Shown: piece by piece, positions 1 to 13,620 of the stretch
Numbering within the stretch: the first letter of the stretch is position 1
Layout: every line of letters starts with the position of its first letter
Assembly (NCBI GenBank): GCA_946811695.1
Contig: OX328123.1
Coordinates: forward strand, 117,265,746 to 117,329,745
DNA from: Gonocerus acuteangulatus
Lineage: Eukaryota > Arthropoda > Insecta > Hemiptera > Coreidae
Reading direction: 5' to 3'
Length of the DNA: 64,000 nt
Program-made: the position numbers and the translations under genes
Notes under the pieces: model-generated
Database searches by the model: none
Told to the model about the DNA's origin: nothing
What the model saw: the letters and a program-made list of their open reading frames with translations, nothing else

Positions 1-574
1 AACGATTGAGCTCCTGTTCGATGGTATCCATGGCAATGTGGTCCATAATTATTTTTCCAGTGACCGAAAAAGGTGGTAATCCGTCAAAGCAAGGTCAGCC
101 AAAAAATACAGGCAACAATAGCCATACAAATGGCAGGCAGGTATAGCGAAACATACCAGTCACACTCGAACATCTTCCGAGTGCGTAAAGACGTTTACGT
201 CGTGTGTTATTTTTCTTTGTTACGCAGAAAACATATACCACCTCTTCTGTTGGCCGATCCCAGGCACTTCCCTCAACCGGTCGAGCTGTTAGGCAGAATT
301 TAATGGAATCAAAAGTTAAATTCTATGAGAGAAGCACATAGTAGACAATGGCTTTAAAAAAGGAAATGATATAGCAGGTCTATAATGCACACCTGTACAC
401 TCCATTTTATAAAGCTCAAACAAAAAACTCAAATTATACTGTATTCCTAAAGACCCCTTCCCAAATTAATGTAAACAAGTTAATCAAAGCATAAGACAGG
501 CACGCCACATAACAAAAACCACAAGGACTTTCGAACAGAACCTACACACACACACACATGCACATGCACACGCG

Positions 575-590
<16 letters not shown>
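1..590. other. Left flank, no recognised feature
   Basis: Both strands were read for coding similarity and repeat ends and nothing was recognised. A 76-codon open frame at 73-303 has no familiar motif. A compound (CA)n/(TA)n microsatellite begins at about 543 and runs to 617. Confidence 0.4.
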
Positions 591-617
<27 letters not shown>

Positions 618-635
618 GTCTATTTATATATACGC

Positions 636-987
636 GGGGCGAGGTTAGCTCAGTGGTAGAGCACTGGACTAATAAGCTGGAGGCCTGAGTTCAAATCCCG
701 AGCAAGGACTAAAGATTTTTTCTTCAAGTGTCTTCGTTCATGGGTTGAATTCGGCCTCCCTGACCGTCCCTAGGCCAACCCAGCCTTTAATTAATTAATT
801 AATAATGGGTACCTTGGTTGGTGCTAATGACTCTAGCAGTCGGAGCAGCCAAGGGGAAAATCAGGCGGCCGGAGCATAGTACTGACCACACTATCTCCCT
901 AGTGTGCCGTATGGTCATGAATCAGATACCTCTATAGTATCTGCCCATCAGGGCCCTCGTGGCCTGTTACGGGACTGATTTTTTTTT
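636..987 (+). repeat. SINE-1, tRNA-derived, copy 1
   Basis: The head is tRNA-like: a box A match (TTAGCTCAGTGGTAGAGC) near 645-662 and a box B-like GTTCAAATCCC about 30 bases later. The anticodon-like triplet AAT suggests an Ile-type source, but the acceptor stem does not close, so it is not a tRNA gene. The body contains a TTAATTAATTAA tract and ends with GGGACTGATTTTTTTT. The same head and body recur at 60646 (with a clear target-site duplication) and inverted at 62941. An internal RNA polymerase III promoter is expected from boxes A and B. Confidence 0.85.
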
Positions 988-995
988 GATTGATT

Positions 996-1040
<45 letters not shown>

Positions 1041-1227
1041 CATTGCTCGGGAATATTTATGTTAATAAAGCTGCATTCGGATAAACAAGAAAGAGAAGAA
1101 TCTTCCAGGGGGACCTCAGAGAAGACCTGATTCGTCTTCCCCAGGGAAGGAACTTCAAGCAGAAATTGACAGCCTCAGTGGCGAGGGCTCTTTTCTACAG
1201 AGAAAATGACTGATGGAACAGAATGTG

Positions 1228-1231
1228 ATTC

Positions 1232-1292
<61 letters not shown>

Positions 1293-1302
1293 CATATATA
1301 TG

Positions 1303-1341
<39 letters not shown>

Positions 1342-1432
1342 TTATATATGAATTTTATAGGGGGTCATATGTTATTATTATATTACTATATATTATATTA
1401 CATATATGACCTTCTACCAATCTTAAAAGATT

Positions 1433-1503
<71 letters not shown>
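1228..1503. repeat. Compound (TA)n microsatellite cluster
   Basis: Two long (TA)n blocks, about 1228-1352 with short CA interruptions and about 1437-1503, separated by AT-rich sequence. The overlapping open frames translate as alternating Tyr-Ile and are not genes. Confidence 0.95.
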
Positions 1504-1508
<5 letters not shown>

Positions 1509-1670
1509 TGGGAGGAAAATCCTTCATGGACACCTGGCGAGGATCCAGGTAATGTCGGACTCCAACCGACTAAAAACCTCCCGCCCTTATTCTTCGCGAC
1601 CATGATGGAAAACGCTTGCGCATTACTTCATCATGATAGCTGTCTAATTACCTTTGTTTGTTTATTTCCT

Positions 1671-3706
1671 TCTATTTCGTCTCCACGATTGATCTGACCA
1701 CGCTGTAGGAATAGTTCCATGCTTCCTCTGAAGTTAAGTCCCTCATCATATTGTCCATATCGAAAGTCTTGTGGGTAACTTTAGTATAGTCGTGCCTGAT
1801 ACTTGTCCACTTCGGGCATACAAAAAGCACATGCTTGACATCATCGACCTCTCCACAGTAGATGCATACTTCACTACTTGTTCTTTTCCGACCATGAAAA
1901 TACTTTCTAAAGCATCCATGGCCGGATAAAGCTTGAGTAAGGAAATAGTCAATCTCTCCGGATGGCCTTTCGATCCAGGTTCTTATATCTGGTATTAACC
2001 TCTACGTCCATCTTCCTTTGGTCCCACTTGCCCATCTTTCTTGCCAGCTAGCTAGGAGATCGCCTCGTGCACATTGTCTTTTAGTCCCGCTATAAATTTT
2101 GGCCCGCTCCTTAATGAGTAGATCTATAGGCGGGACACCCGTTATGACGCCTATTGCTTCTGTCGACACTGTCCTGTACGCGCTTGCTATTCTTAACCTG
2201 GCCAGTCTCTGCAAGCTAGCCAGTTTTCTGGTAAGGCCTTTGCTTTCAATTGCCTTTTGCCATACAGGTGCAGCATACAGTATCTGCGAGTGAATAACGC
2301 TTGATATTACTTTCCTTTTAGAAGCCCTAGGCCCACCAATATTTGGCTTAATACAAGACAGTGCGGATATTGTCTTACCAACTTTCTGCGTCAGGTGTTT
2401 TACGTGCTCGGCGAATGTTAGTTTGGAGTCAAGCCATACTCCCAGGTACTTAATAGACTTGGCAGGAACTATCTCTACATTGTCGACGAGGAAGCTTATA
2501 GGGTTTACCTTCCTCTTCTTGGTGATAATAACAGCCTCGGTTTTTTCTGGCGCTAGTTTGAGAGATCGGCTATCCAACCAATTGGATACTAACTGCAATC
2601 CAGTATTCACTTTATTTATTAGGATTGTTTCGTGCTTGTCTATGGCCACTAACGCTAGGTCGTCTGCGAAACCAATAAGTGTGACTCCTTCATGCATCTC
2701 TGTTTTTAGAAGATCATCATATAGGACATTTCATAGCGTTGGTCCAAGTATAGAGCCCTGGGGTACCCCACTGCTTATGCCTATTGTTTTTGTTAGTCTT
2801 CTGCCTCAATCACCAGCTTCCTGTCCGAGAGGTATGAAGCTATTACAGTTATCAGGCTCTCATTCACTCCTTTGTTTCTTAGGCTTTCGAGAATCATCTG
2901 CCACGAGGCGCTGTTAAAAGCATTTCTTACATCCAGGGTTATCACCGCGCAAAGCCTTCTGTGCATGGAAGAGAACTTTTCTGCTTCTCTTACTCGCTCT
3001 ATCACCTCATTGATAGCATCAACCGTCTGCTTCCCTTCCCTGAACCCAAACTGCAATTCAGCTATACCTCCGCATTTAACCAGCTCACTTTTGAGACGTA
3101 TTAACAGTAGCTGTTCGAAAAGTTTGCCTTCGCTGTCTAAGAGGCAAATAGGTCTATAGGATGAAGCATTCTCTACTGGTTTATTACCTTTCTTTAGAAG
3201 AACAAGTTTGGCTAACTTCCATTCTCTTGGAAAGTGGCCCTTTTTTGACAAATCGTTGTAGATTTCTAGGAGGTACTGTGGTTTTGCTTCTGCCAGCTCT
3301 TTTAATATTTCTGCTGGGATTTTTGCTGGACCCGGGGCTTTCTTATTTTTAAGCTTAGCAGTTGCTATGCGCAGCTCTTCAACGGTGAAGCCCGAAAACA
3401 CTCCATCTCTTTTACTAATGAAAGTAACCGGCTCGTGCTCAGGGAAAAGGTGTCTCACGACCTCTCCCACCTTTTGCATTGGCAACTATGGTTTAGGTGA
3501 ATGGCATTTTACCCGTTGCATTACAATTTTGTAGCCATTTCCCCATATGTCGTGGTCTACGCTATCGCAAATTTCTTTCCACTGATTTTGTTTTGATGCC
3601 TTGACCTTATTTCTCAGTCTTTTCTTGCATTCCTTGTAACGCTGCCTATGCTGCTCTGTTACTAATGGAGTTTCTCTTTTGTTGCTTCTGGTGTATAATC
3701 TCCTTG

Positions 3707-3716
<10 letters not shown>
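1671..3716 (-). pseudogene. R1-clade non-LTR retrotransposon ORF2 relic
   Basis: Minus-strand remnant of an endonuclease/reverse transcriptase polyprotein. In coding order: a linker (WKEICDSVDHDIWG) near 3550-3600; reverse transcriptase blocks with KKAPGPAKIPAEILK and SYRPICLL; the palm aspartate block VITLDVRNAFNSASW; GVPQGSILGP near 2745-2770; the catalytic FADD box near 2665; and a C-terminal region with LTQALSGHGCF and the zinc motif CIYCGEVDDVKHVLFVC near 1815-1870. This order and the terminal CCHC are typical of the R1 clade. It is dead: in-frame stops at about 3486 (TAG), 2730 (TGA where Trp is expected) and 2002 (TAG), plus a frameshift between about 2770 and 2795. The 5' part, with endonuclease and ORF1, is missing and the copy runs into (TA)n at 3716. 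The frame ends with a normal stop near 1671. Confidence 0.9.
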
Positions 3717-4692
<976 letters not shown>

Positions 4693-4945
4693 CTGATTTC
4701 TTACCAATTGATGGAGGGAGGAACCGGATTAAAAATGACCACTCCTTCTTTGACTAACTTACAGCATCAATCACGAGAAAAACATATTGCAAGGAAACAT
4801 AAAAGAAAATGTTTTAGAAAGTTCCAGGAGTATTGAGAATAAATAAAGTACGTAGGCAAAGTTTTTCATCAATCTTTTCCCCAAACTAACTTTTTAAATC
4901 ACATGCCGAACCGGGGAATTGGATAGTTTTCACACTGGTGTTCTT

Positions 4946-5065
4946 TTAGCACTTTCCTCCGAAGGAAAGTAGCTATTGAGGTTGCACTCATGACGGAATT
5001 TTTGAAAAACTTCTTCAAATCTTTATCGATCCTAACTAGTATACACCGAAAATGACCCCCGTTAA

Positions 5066-5127
<62 letters not shown>

Positions 5128-6044
5128 TGTTAACACGATAGCGGCCAGAGTTTTTGTTTTTTTCTTCACGAAACGTGGTATATAGCGTTCAATTAGCAAA
5201 CGATTGAACGAGTTCGTTAACCACCAAAATCGGTCCACCAGGAGGGGGGTTTACTCCGGACCCAAAACACTAATTTGACCATGCCAACCGTAGCTTTTGT
5301 TATATTTAAACGAAACTCAGTATTCGTTATGTTGATCTAAAGAGAGAAATACGTTGTAAAAATAAACTAAATCGGTTCATTAGGAGGGGGGTTTACTCCG
5401 GACCCCCATTACCAATTTGCCACTACCAGCCGTAATTTTTGTTACATTTCAACGAAACTCGGTATTCGTGGTGGTAATCAACAGAGAAAAATGGGTTGTA
5501 AAAATAAACTAAATCGGGTTATTGGGGGGGGGGGGTTTACTCCGGACCTAAAGTACTAATATACTCATACCGGTCGTAATTTCTGCTGTATTGTAACGAA
5601 ACGCGGTATACGTCGTGGGAATCTCATGAGAATGAAATGTTGTAAAAACGAAGTAAATTGGTTTATTGGAAAGGAGAGTTTACTTTAAACTCTGTTTCAT
5701 TAGAATTAGCCTGCCAGACGTAGGTCCCCAAAGCCGCCGCGAGGAGCACTATCTCCCACTAGAGGGGCTGTATCCTGTTCCTGCATCAGATCAAAAGACG
5801 GAAAATGAAGATTTTGTGTATTTATTAAATAGTACAGTATCATGTATTAACATTACTCAGGAAGCAAATTATTTACAAAATTAATAATTGAACAGTTCTC
5901 ATAAGAAATGTAAATTAGCAGAAGGATTCACGTTTTTATTTTATTTATATACTAGGTTATTTGCAGCAAATTATTCAGTAATGTAGTCTACACTACAAAA
6001 AGTCTGAGGAAAGTGCTTAGTTCTGCAGCTCCTGCGTGACGGCC
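4946..6044 (-). mobile_element. Helentron-like repeat, family B, copy B1
   Basis: Read on the minus strand, the 5' end is GTCACGCAGGAGCTGC followed about 10 bases later by TAAGCACTTTCCTCAG. The 3' end is a hairpin (ACTTTCCTTCGGAGGAAAGT) closing with GTGCTAAAA. The terminal AGCACTTTCCTC therefore matches, in inverted form, a subterminal block at the other end. The core holds a (TA)n block (about 5070-5124), the phrase GTTCGTTAACCACCAAAATC shared with family A, and about four tandem units of roughly 143 bp (5205-5690), each with a poly-G tract. Hairpin plus CTAA 3' end, asymmetric subterminal repeats and an internal microsatellite are known features of Helentron/HINE rolling-circle elements; the class call is inference because no Rep/helicase sequence is present. 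Confidence 0.65.
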
Positions 6045-6469
6045 TTTTTTTAAGGAAATTTCTGGCGGCGCAGTTAAAAAAATAAGGTATTATGATTCAA
6101 TATCTTACCCTAACAACATCTTACCCTTAAAAAAAAAAAAAATTTAAAACGTTGCATTAAATGCGATTTTTGGCATCGCATCTTATTAAACGATTCAAAG
6201 TCTATATCTGTACCCCAATGTCACATATTTTTAATTGTTCACGAGAGCCAATTTTCCATAATTTTGAACTATCAACTTTTTTTATGATTGACCAACATTT
6301 TTTTGGAAAAAACATAAAATAACGGTTTTTTCATACTTTAACCATAAATAGTACATTGCTTCTCAATTATTTTGATAGCTAGTTTACCTACTTTCGGCTG
6401 CTTCTTACAGCGATTTTGTGGTTTTAGTTTTTATAAGCAATGCACAATTGTATGAACTTCATACTATGA

Positions 6470-7300
6470 AGTCTGCCGCATTAATGGACCAAACACCAGG
6501 TACGATGCTTTATTTGCTAGAATCGTGCAAGAATATAATTTATCTGTATGTTCCGATAATGTTAAGGAGAATATAAGAAAATTTGTACGATTGTTTTGCC
6601 TGGATATTCAAAAAAAGTGGGATCGCTGTTACAGGTTTTCAGGAAAACTATAAACATAATCCGAAGATTGGTTAGGTAAAAACATTAATCTTCCCAACGA
6701 CGTTTATGAAATATGTAGACGAGATAATAATCAAGCAGGTCCTTCACGTCGAAGACCTCAAGTAAGTTTCGTGGAAGCATCATACTCTAAAAAGAAGAGA
6801 CGCGTTGCGGAAATAGTAACGACGAAATCTCCAGATGAAATTGAGTTTGCCGCTAAGAATATTTTGAAGGACGTTTTGAGGAGAAAATTTGTCAATTAAT
6901 CGATACCTCAAAACCATTTTTTGGTTCCACTAACGACAGTAATATCGCTCGCAGATGTTTTGGCAATCTAAACTTAAGTAGCGAAATTACTGGACTGAAG
7001 ATAACATTAAAAAATCAATTTTGAAAATGGTTTCTAGTGGTAAATCAATTTATATGCCGAAATTAACTGAATTAATTGGTGAGGCTAAAGATTTATATTT
7101 AAGACATTTTTTCATTATATGCCAATGTCTTAAATTAACTACTTATACATGGACCTGATATTATTTCCTTTTTCATTACACCAATTGAACAATTATCAGA
7201 AGAAACATTGGAGGAAAACTTATCGTATTCATATAAATATTGATTTAATGAAAATGCTCCTCTCATCAGATCCATATGTGTCAACTTTAAGAAACATTAG
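6470..7300 (+). pseudogene. Decayed arthropod transposon-associated gene
   Basis: Broken plus-strand coding sequence in at least three segments. Residues that can be read: VRLFCLDIQKKWDRCYRFSG near 6580; FVEASYSKKKRRVAEI near 6770; SSEITGLKI near 6975; LIHGPDII ... IEQLSEETLEENL near 7145-7225; LLSSDPYVSTLRN near 7258-7296. I recognise this succession (basic KRR block, S-x-ITG, IHGP-x-II, EQLSEE, SDPxxxxLR) from an abundant uncharacterised arthropod protein family that travels with repeats; no enzymatic domain is assigned to it. Several in-frame stops and frameshifts make this copy non-functional. Confidence 0.6.
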
Positions 7301-7626
7301 CTTCAACCCCCCCCCCCCAAAAAATTGAAGAAATCCATTTATCATGCCTAATTTTAAACAAAAATTATAGTATTTGTTTACTATCCAATGATTCTCAGGA
7401 GGAATATTTTTTTTTATGTGTAAATGTTCTGTATACGTTCGTAAATATCATATGTATGTTTCCATATACATTTCATGTAAGTTTATACCCTAATAAATTA
7501 TTTTTTTAAGTCAAAACTTCTTTTTTCTCCCATGTTTGTGTTTTCCAATTACAGAAAAAAATAATAAACTTTGTCTAGGCAAAAATACGATTTTTGAATT
7601 TTTACCCCCTATACTCGTGACACTGT

Positions 7627-7699
7627 GCGCCGGTGGGGATCGAACCCACCATCTCCTGCTTATGAATCTAAGGCGCTAGCCACTAGACCACGGGAGGCC
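7627..7699 (-). repeat. SINE-2 tRNA-like head, copy 1
   Basis: On the minus strand: CTCCCGTGGTCTAGTGGCTA (box A region) and GTGGGTTCGATCCCCAC, a perfect T-arm with box B. The anticodon arm is irregular and the acceptor strands do not pair, so this is a tRNA-derived SINE head rather than a functional tRNA. The same head recurs at 21291 and 23918. Confidence 0.75.
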
Positions 7700-7929
7700 C
7701 CTGTTTCTTAGTTACTTATAGAAACGATTAAAAAAAAAAAAAAAATCACATTGTTATTGGCATTGATAGGTAATTAGAAGTATTGATCATAGTCAAACAA
7801 AACCAAGTCCTTCACATAGTGTATTTTACCTCTAATGAAAACGGACTTTATTATTAATATTATCTTTTCATGGTACTGCACACAAGATAACCACCTAAGG
7901 TAAATAAAGTGCCGTATACAGTCCTATTC

Positions 7930-8510
7930 GTCAGGAGAACTAAGAAGAAGACGCGAAGAAGTAATACTAACGGGACTTAGGATCGGACATACACGACTCA
8001 CCCACTCGTACCTCTTCACAAGAAAAGACAAACCGCTATGTGAGGCGCTTACTAACAGACTGCTTTAAATGAGACAACTTACAAATACTTCGAAGCCTAA
8101 GTGACCTGTTATCAAATAGGAGCCCACACATTGATACCATACTGACATACTTACTGACTACAAAGACATACAATATAATATAGTAACATCACGCATAAAA
8201 TTGTATCCGAATCAAAATTTTTCATCTCAGGATAATATACTTCCCATTTATTATAATCCAAAAATATCATTATGACTACTTATTATTTTATTGATTTATT
8301 TTATTATATTCTCATTTTATTTTTTTTTTCTTTAATTTATTTTTTATTATTTTTTTCTTATTCATTTTACATGCCTTTTCTGTTAACTTTCTAACTTCCT
8401 TACTGATCCTGGGTTTATAATTTATAAAATTTCTTGTTATTTTTTATGAATTATTTACGGCAGATCACCATCGCTGCGGAGCTCTTCAAATAAATAAACA
8501 TCTTTTTGAG
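7930..8510 (+). pseudogene. I-like LINE 3' end fragment
   Basis: A short coding remnant RREEVILTGLRIGHTRLTH near 7940-7996 followed by LFTRKDKPLCE and, after a deletion, HIDTILTYL near 8131. It matches the C-terminal region of the I-like LINE at 19215-19494 (RREEIVLTRLRLGNTRLTH). Most of the terminal zinc motif is deleted. The AT-rich 3' region runs to GCTGCGGAGCTCTTCAAATAAATAAA near 8508, the usual tail for this group in this window. Confidence 0.8.
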
Positions 8511-8524
8511 CAATAGTCGCGAAT

Positions 8525-8772
8525 AGAAATAGACACTTGTGAACATTGAAAGTGCGTTAACCTTAAAGAAAAATGAATGCTGATTTCAAAAATGTAATGT
8601 AACATTGAAAAGCAGAGAAAAACATGGTTTTTTTTTGTTTGTTTTTTTTAGCCTTTAGAACGGTATATCTCAGGAACAAAAACAGACATGCGATTGGCAG
8701 AATTTAACTACATTTTTGATCTAGGTTCTCTCCCATGAGTATTGTCATCTACCTGCGATACACCCTGTATAA
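8525..8772 (-). repeat. CAGGG-end repeat, family E, copy 1
   Basis: The segment from CTTGTGAACATTG to ATACACCCTGTATA recurs at about 15945-16172 with shared blocks TGAATGCTGATTT, AGCAGAGAAAA and GAGTATTGTCAT. Read from the other strand it starts with CAGGGTGTATCG, like two other families in the window that begin CAGGG next to TA. No coding capacity. Confidence 0.6.
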
Positions 8773-8774
8773 AC

Positions 8775-10079
8775 AAACTCATATGTATAATTTGCATCTG
8801 AACGGAAGTAAAAGCAGCCTCTATAAATGGTCAAGGGTATAAGATGCCTTGCATACTCATGAGCCCCTAAAGAGGAACAAGGGGCTTTAGAAGCAAGGTA
8901 TTGTAGATAAAAGGGTGGTCTCGAGCTTATCGCCACTTTTAAGAGACACTAAAAACTTCGGACGGACTTATCACCCAGGATTAGTGAAGCCTCAACGGTT
9001 TAAGTCCTACTTATCACGCGAATCATTTCACCCCCTCCAAAAAAATATGCTTGAGGAATATTAATGGAGTATTATGCTATTTTTGAAATTAGATGGTCAT
9101 CTTGTTGGCTTTAAAAAATTAAAATATTGTTGAAGCGTGGCACTCCATGTCCTCAGCATGCTTCATATGGTGATAATTATCTGGTGCTAATCTTAATCAT
9201 AATGACATACATATGTAGGTTGTGACGTGGCGCCCTGCGCGGAGTGAGAACCTGCTTTCTCTACCTCTCTGGACTGATTACATTTTTATGTTTTATATTT
9301 GATTCGGAATTCGCACTACTTGTAAATGTTTACTATCCACAAAAGATAGTCAATTTTCTTCTCCATTTTGGATGTAACAGTTTTCGTATACAATTTAAGA
9401 TTTTTATTCTTTTGTTTTTTCCCGTGGTCGGTAGGCCTTTGTTAGGAGAGGCGTCGGTTGAAGGGGAGTCTGGAATAAGATGGCGTAGGTAGCACATGCC
9501 AGAGAAAAGTTTTTTTTTGCAAGTATGGGGTTTCCAGCTTTTATGGAGGGACTGAGGCGTCCGTTTATTTAATAATGAAAAGGAAAATCCAGTATCACGA
9601 GGAGACGGAATTTGTTTTTCCCGTTTTATCGATTTGGCCGAACATGTGATTGGAACTCCATGTGGTAGGCATCTAGAACTGATATGTTGGACAAATGTGT
9701 GAGTAACCCATACATTTTTATCTTCTGCTGGACACCAGGCTCCACGTTTTATTTATTTCCAGGCCTCATGTAAATTTTGTTGTTGTTGGATTACTGCAAT
9801 GAGTACAAGTAACTATATGAAAATGTATAGCATGAACATTTGGGAAAAGTTTAAGTTTACTATTGCTAAATAAGTTATTGGCAATGCCAAATTACTAAAA
9901 TTTTGTGTTGTTTTAATTCGATATTGGTGGCTATGCCAGTTTATGGAATTGTATATGTAGTTGCAATTCAATAATTCTTCAGCATGTGTTTTCTATGCCA
10001 ATTTATTGGATAGTTATGGACTCCAGTTTTATCGTAATGTATTATTTACAAGTAGTTATTGGCCAGGCCAGACTTGAAT

Positions 10080-10080
<1 letters not shown>
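8775..10080. other. AT-rich sequence without recognised features
   Basis: Short frames at 8745-8936 (minus) and 9244-9492 (plus) show no known motif, no codon bias that I can see, and no splice context. No repeat ends were recognised. Confidence 0.4.
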
Positions 10081-11160
<1,080 letters not shown>

Positions 11161-11217
11161 TAGTTACCAACTCTGAGTTATCTTATTGTGTTCTTTATTA
11201 TTTGGATCACCTGGGTT

Positions 11218-11571
11218 TCATACCTCCTTGAACCTCGCTATCCGTTGGTCTATCCGGATAAATTGTACCACCCCAGGTGTCGGTAAGTGAATTTTCAAAT
11301 TTAAATTATTTTTAATAATTTTAGTATTCATTCGAGTCAAATTTAGCGGTATAAGGTCAGTTAGTCGATTGCGAAATTTCGAGTTTATTATTTTCATTAT
11401 CGAAAATACTGACTCGCACGTGCAAGTTGACCCGAACATTGACGTCAGCTCCAGGACGATTTGTCTTAGATTCGGATTTTTATCTCCACATGAAAGGGAA
11501 AAAAAAGTATCAGATGATGCGGCTTTGTGATAAATATCTGATATAAATCTGAACTGACACATTTTAAACAC
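11218..11571 (-). pseudogene. hAT transposase C-terminal dimerisation fragment
   Basis: The 117-codon minus-strand frame contains LRQIVLELTSMFGSTCTCES and VFSIMKIINSKFRNRLTD. This is the hAT-family C-terminal dimerisation region (usual form: ...MFGSTYxCESxFSxMNxIKSKxRxRLTD...). The catalytic domain and BED finger are absent and no terminal inverted repeat was found, so it is a fragment. Such sequence also occurs in domesticated hAT genes, but truncation and repeat context favour a relic. Confidence 0.85.
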
Positions 11572-11579
11572 AAGATGAA

Positions 11580-11905
11580 AAACTGATTTGCTATTTCAGT
11601 GGCTTATTCCTTAATGTTTTCAGGCAAAAAAGGATAACTTATAAATGATAGATATTTGAAAATTAACTGAAGATTTTTGTTATTCTAATTACCTCAAATT
11701 CTAAATGGTCGATCTTTTAAACATGCATTTAACAGTGAGACAAGTATTTTAGTAAAACAAGGTAAGAAAATGAGAAAAATATTTTTAACATTTCACGAAA
11801 GATTAAAACAAACTAATAATTGTTTCTATTCCTTAACAAATGCCACTTGCGACAAAAACAAAAAAGGTGCTAATATGGCACAATTCCTGTGAATCAGACG
11901 TTTTG
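11580..11905 (-). mobile_element. Diverged family A 5'-end fragment
   Basis: Blocks TTTTAGTAAAACAAGGTAAGAAAATGAG and TTTCACGAAAGATTAAAACA match the interior of family A copies near 55700 and 4370, and the segment closes with GGCACAATTCCTGTGAATCAGACG, a diverged form of the family A 5' end (reverse of GACTCGCAGGAACTG). The 3' end with hairpin is missing. Confidence 0.45.
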
Positions 11906-12690
11906 TTATTATCAATATTTTATTGAACACTATGATTGAATATGTCATTAAAATTTAAATTTTACTCCAGTAATGAAGACAAGCGGAAAACAATATCTTA
12001 AGTATGATATCATATTACGCAGTACTGATATCAATTAGCAGAACCTGACCCGATAGCAGCAGGATATTCCGGTTGGCAGCCCTGCATAGGACAGGAATAG
12101 TAATGGCCGAACACCTTTGACCAAAGCTATCACTGGCTAAAGGCCAAATACACAGTAGTCCATTCCATTCGTTAATAATTATTAATAATAAGAATTCTAA
12201 TAAATAGATTTTCCTTATATTTAGACGGGTATAGAGTTGTTCCAATTTTGAGACGCTGCTTCAGCCATATTGCTGTGCCACTGTTTTTATTCTTAGCTCC
12301 TACTGGAAATTGTGATCGATTCATTTTCTGATAGTCGATTACATATATTTGAAAAATATAGCTGCAAATAAAGTTTTAATATTTTGTACGATTATATAAA
12401 TTTAATCAAATGTGGGCAAAAAGTTCATATCTGGAGATGTGAAGGTTATTTTCAATTGGCTCATTAAAGGATTAATAAGCAATTTATTTAAAACTTATGG
12501 ATTTTTTCAATAAATATATTTATTTTTTTTACAATAAATGTGTGTTTATAATTAATTAATACCTTTTGTACCTTATTTTAAACATGTATTTCGTTTTGGG
12601 TCTGTCATGACCCTAGGCGAGTGCTCACGTACGTTCAGGTGACGCGAGTGCTCAAGGGTTAATTAAGCTTATGTATGTGTGTGTATGAGT
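11906..12690. other. AT-rich sequence without recognised features
   Basis: No coding or repeat end recognised. A short direct repeat GCGAGTGCTCA occurs twice at about 12617 and 12645. A (TG)n tract lies at about 12670-12740. Confidence 0.4.
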
Positions 12691-12707
12691 GTCTATTTGA
12701 ATTTATA

Positions 12708-12738
<31 letters not shown>

Positions 12739-12756
12739 ATACATATATACATATTA

Positions 12757-13057
12757 ATGCGTTTTGTTCTTTTAGGCTTAGGGTCGGAAAAAGTAGCACT
12801 TCCTTGTGTCACACCACATTATTTTGCATGCCCTACATGTTTCGTGCTTAATTCATTTGCACCTGAAGGGGGTATTACTGAGTATTACCCCTGCCTCCGC
12901 AGAAGGTACATGAGACGAGAGGACTTCTTAGCAAGAAGTGCCCCTGATGAGGTGCGAATGAATTAAGCACGAAACATGTAGGGCATGCAAAATAAAGTGG
13001 TGTGACACAAGGAAGTGCTACTTTTTCCGACCCTAAGCCTAAAAGAACAAAACGCAT
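12757..13057. repeat. Hairpin element with about 113-bp arms
   Basis: GCGTTTTGTTCTTTTAGGC...TTTGCACCTGAAGGGG (12759-12871) is repeated inverted at about 12940-13055 (CCCCTGATGAGGTGC...GAACAAAACGC). The roughly 70-base spacer contains its own hairpin (ACTTCTTAGCAAGAAGT). The right arm carries a hammerhead-like core: CTGATGA, a stem GGTGC/GCAC, then GAAAC. Overlapping open frames translate the arms twice and are not genes. Confidence 0.85.
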
Positions 13058-13093
13058 TAAGAAATATTTTGGGTCATCTACAAGAATAATAAT

Positions 13094-13155
<62 letters not shown>

Positions 13156-13215
13156 AGCAGATTTTAACTGATACCAAAGGGTCGAACTTTGCCCAAAGAG
13201 GGCGAACAGACAAAT

Positions 13216-13620
13216 GAGTGGCTTGATATCAAAGACGGACACCTGTCGTTTTCTAAATGTTGAGAAAATCACCTTTTATGTTCGCAAGTTATAGTGAATA
13301 TTTTTTTGAAAATATTTATTTCATAATTAGGCTTATATGTTTGAAATTGATATTGTTCCGTATCTGATATCAATACCACTCAAACAATTACTGAAAATTA
13401 CCTATGAACCCATTGGGCGATTGGTAGGTGTTCGTTTAAAAAAAAACTCCACAGCAGGAGTCCAAAGCATCTACTTTGAAGCCAGAAATTACATGTTTAC
13501 GCTCGATTTTTACAGAAACTAATTTCTTAATTGAAAAGAGCTGACAAAACCTATAGGAATCCACTGCTAACTCAATTTCGATTTTTTTTACAGATGTCCG
13601 TCATTGATATTAAGCCACTC
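13216..13620. mobile_element. Nonautonomous TIR element (MITE), TSD AAAT
   Basis: The ends are GAGTGGCTTGATATCAAAG and, inverted, TTGATATTAAGCCACTC, giving terminal inverted repeats of about 30 bp. The element is 405 bp and is flanked by AAAT at 13212-13215 and 13621-13624, a plausible 4-bp target-site duplication. The interior has only a 61-codon frame without known motif. A (TA)n tract lies just upstream (about 13097-13152). Confidence 0.75.

Noticed and set aside
73..303. 76-codon frame at the left edge
   Set aside because: No recognised motif, no splice context and low complexity of evidence; not called.
1206..1605. Open frames of alternating Tyr-Ile (also at 4258, 10801, 16100 and others)
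   Set aside because: They translate (TA)n microsatellites; no protein.
5205..5690. CRISPR-like regular repeats
   Set aside because: Units of about 143 bp are contiguous tandem repeats within a transposable element of a eukaryotic genome, with no spacers.
7627..7699. Possible functional tRNA gene
   Set aside because: The T-arm is perfect, but the anticodon arm and acceptor stem do not fold properly and the same head occurs in longer SINE copies.
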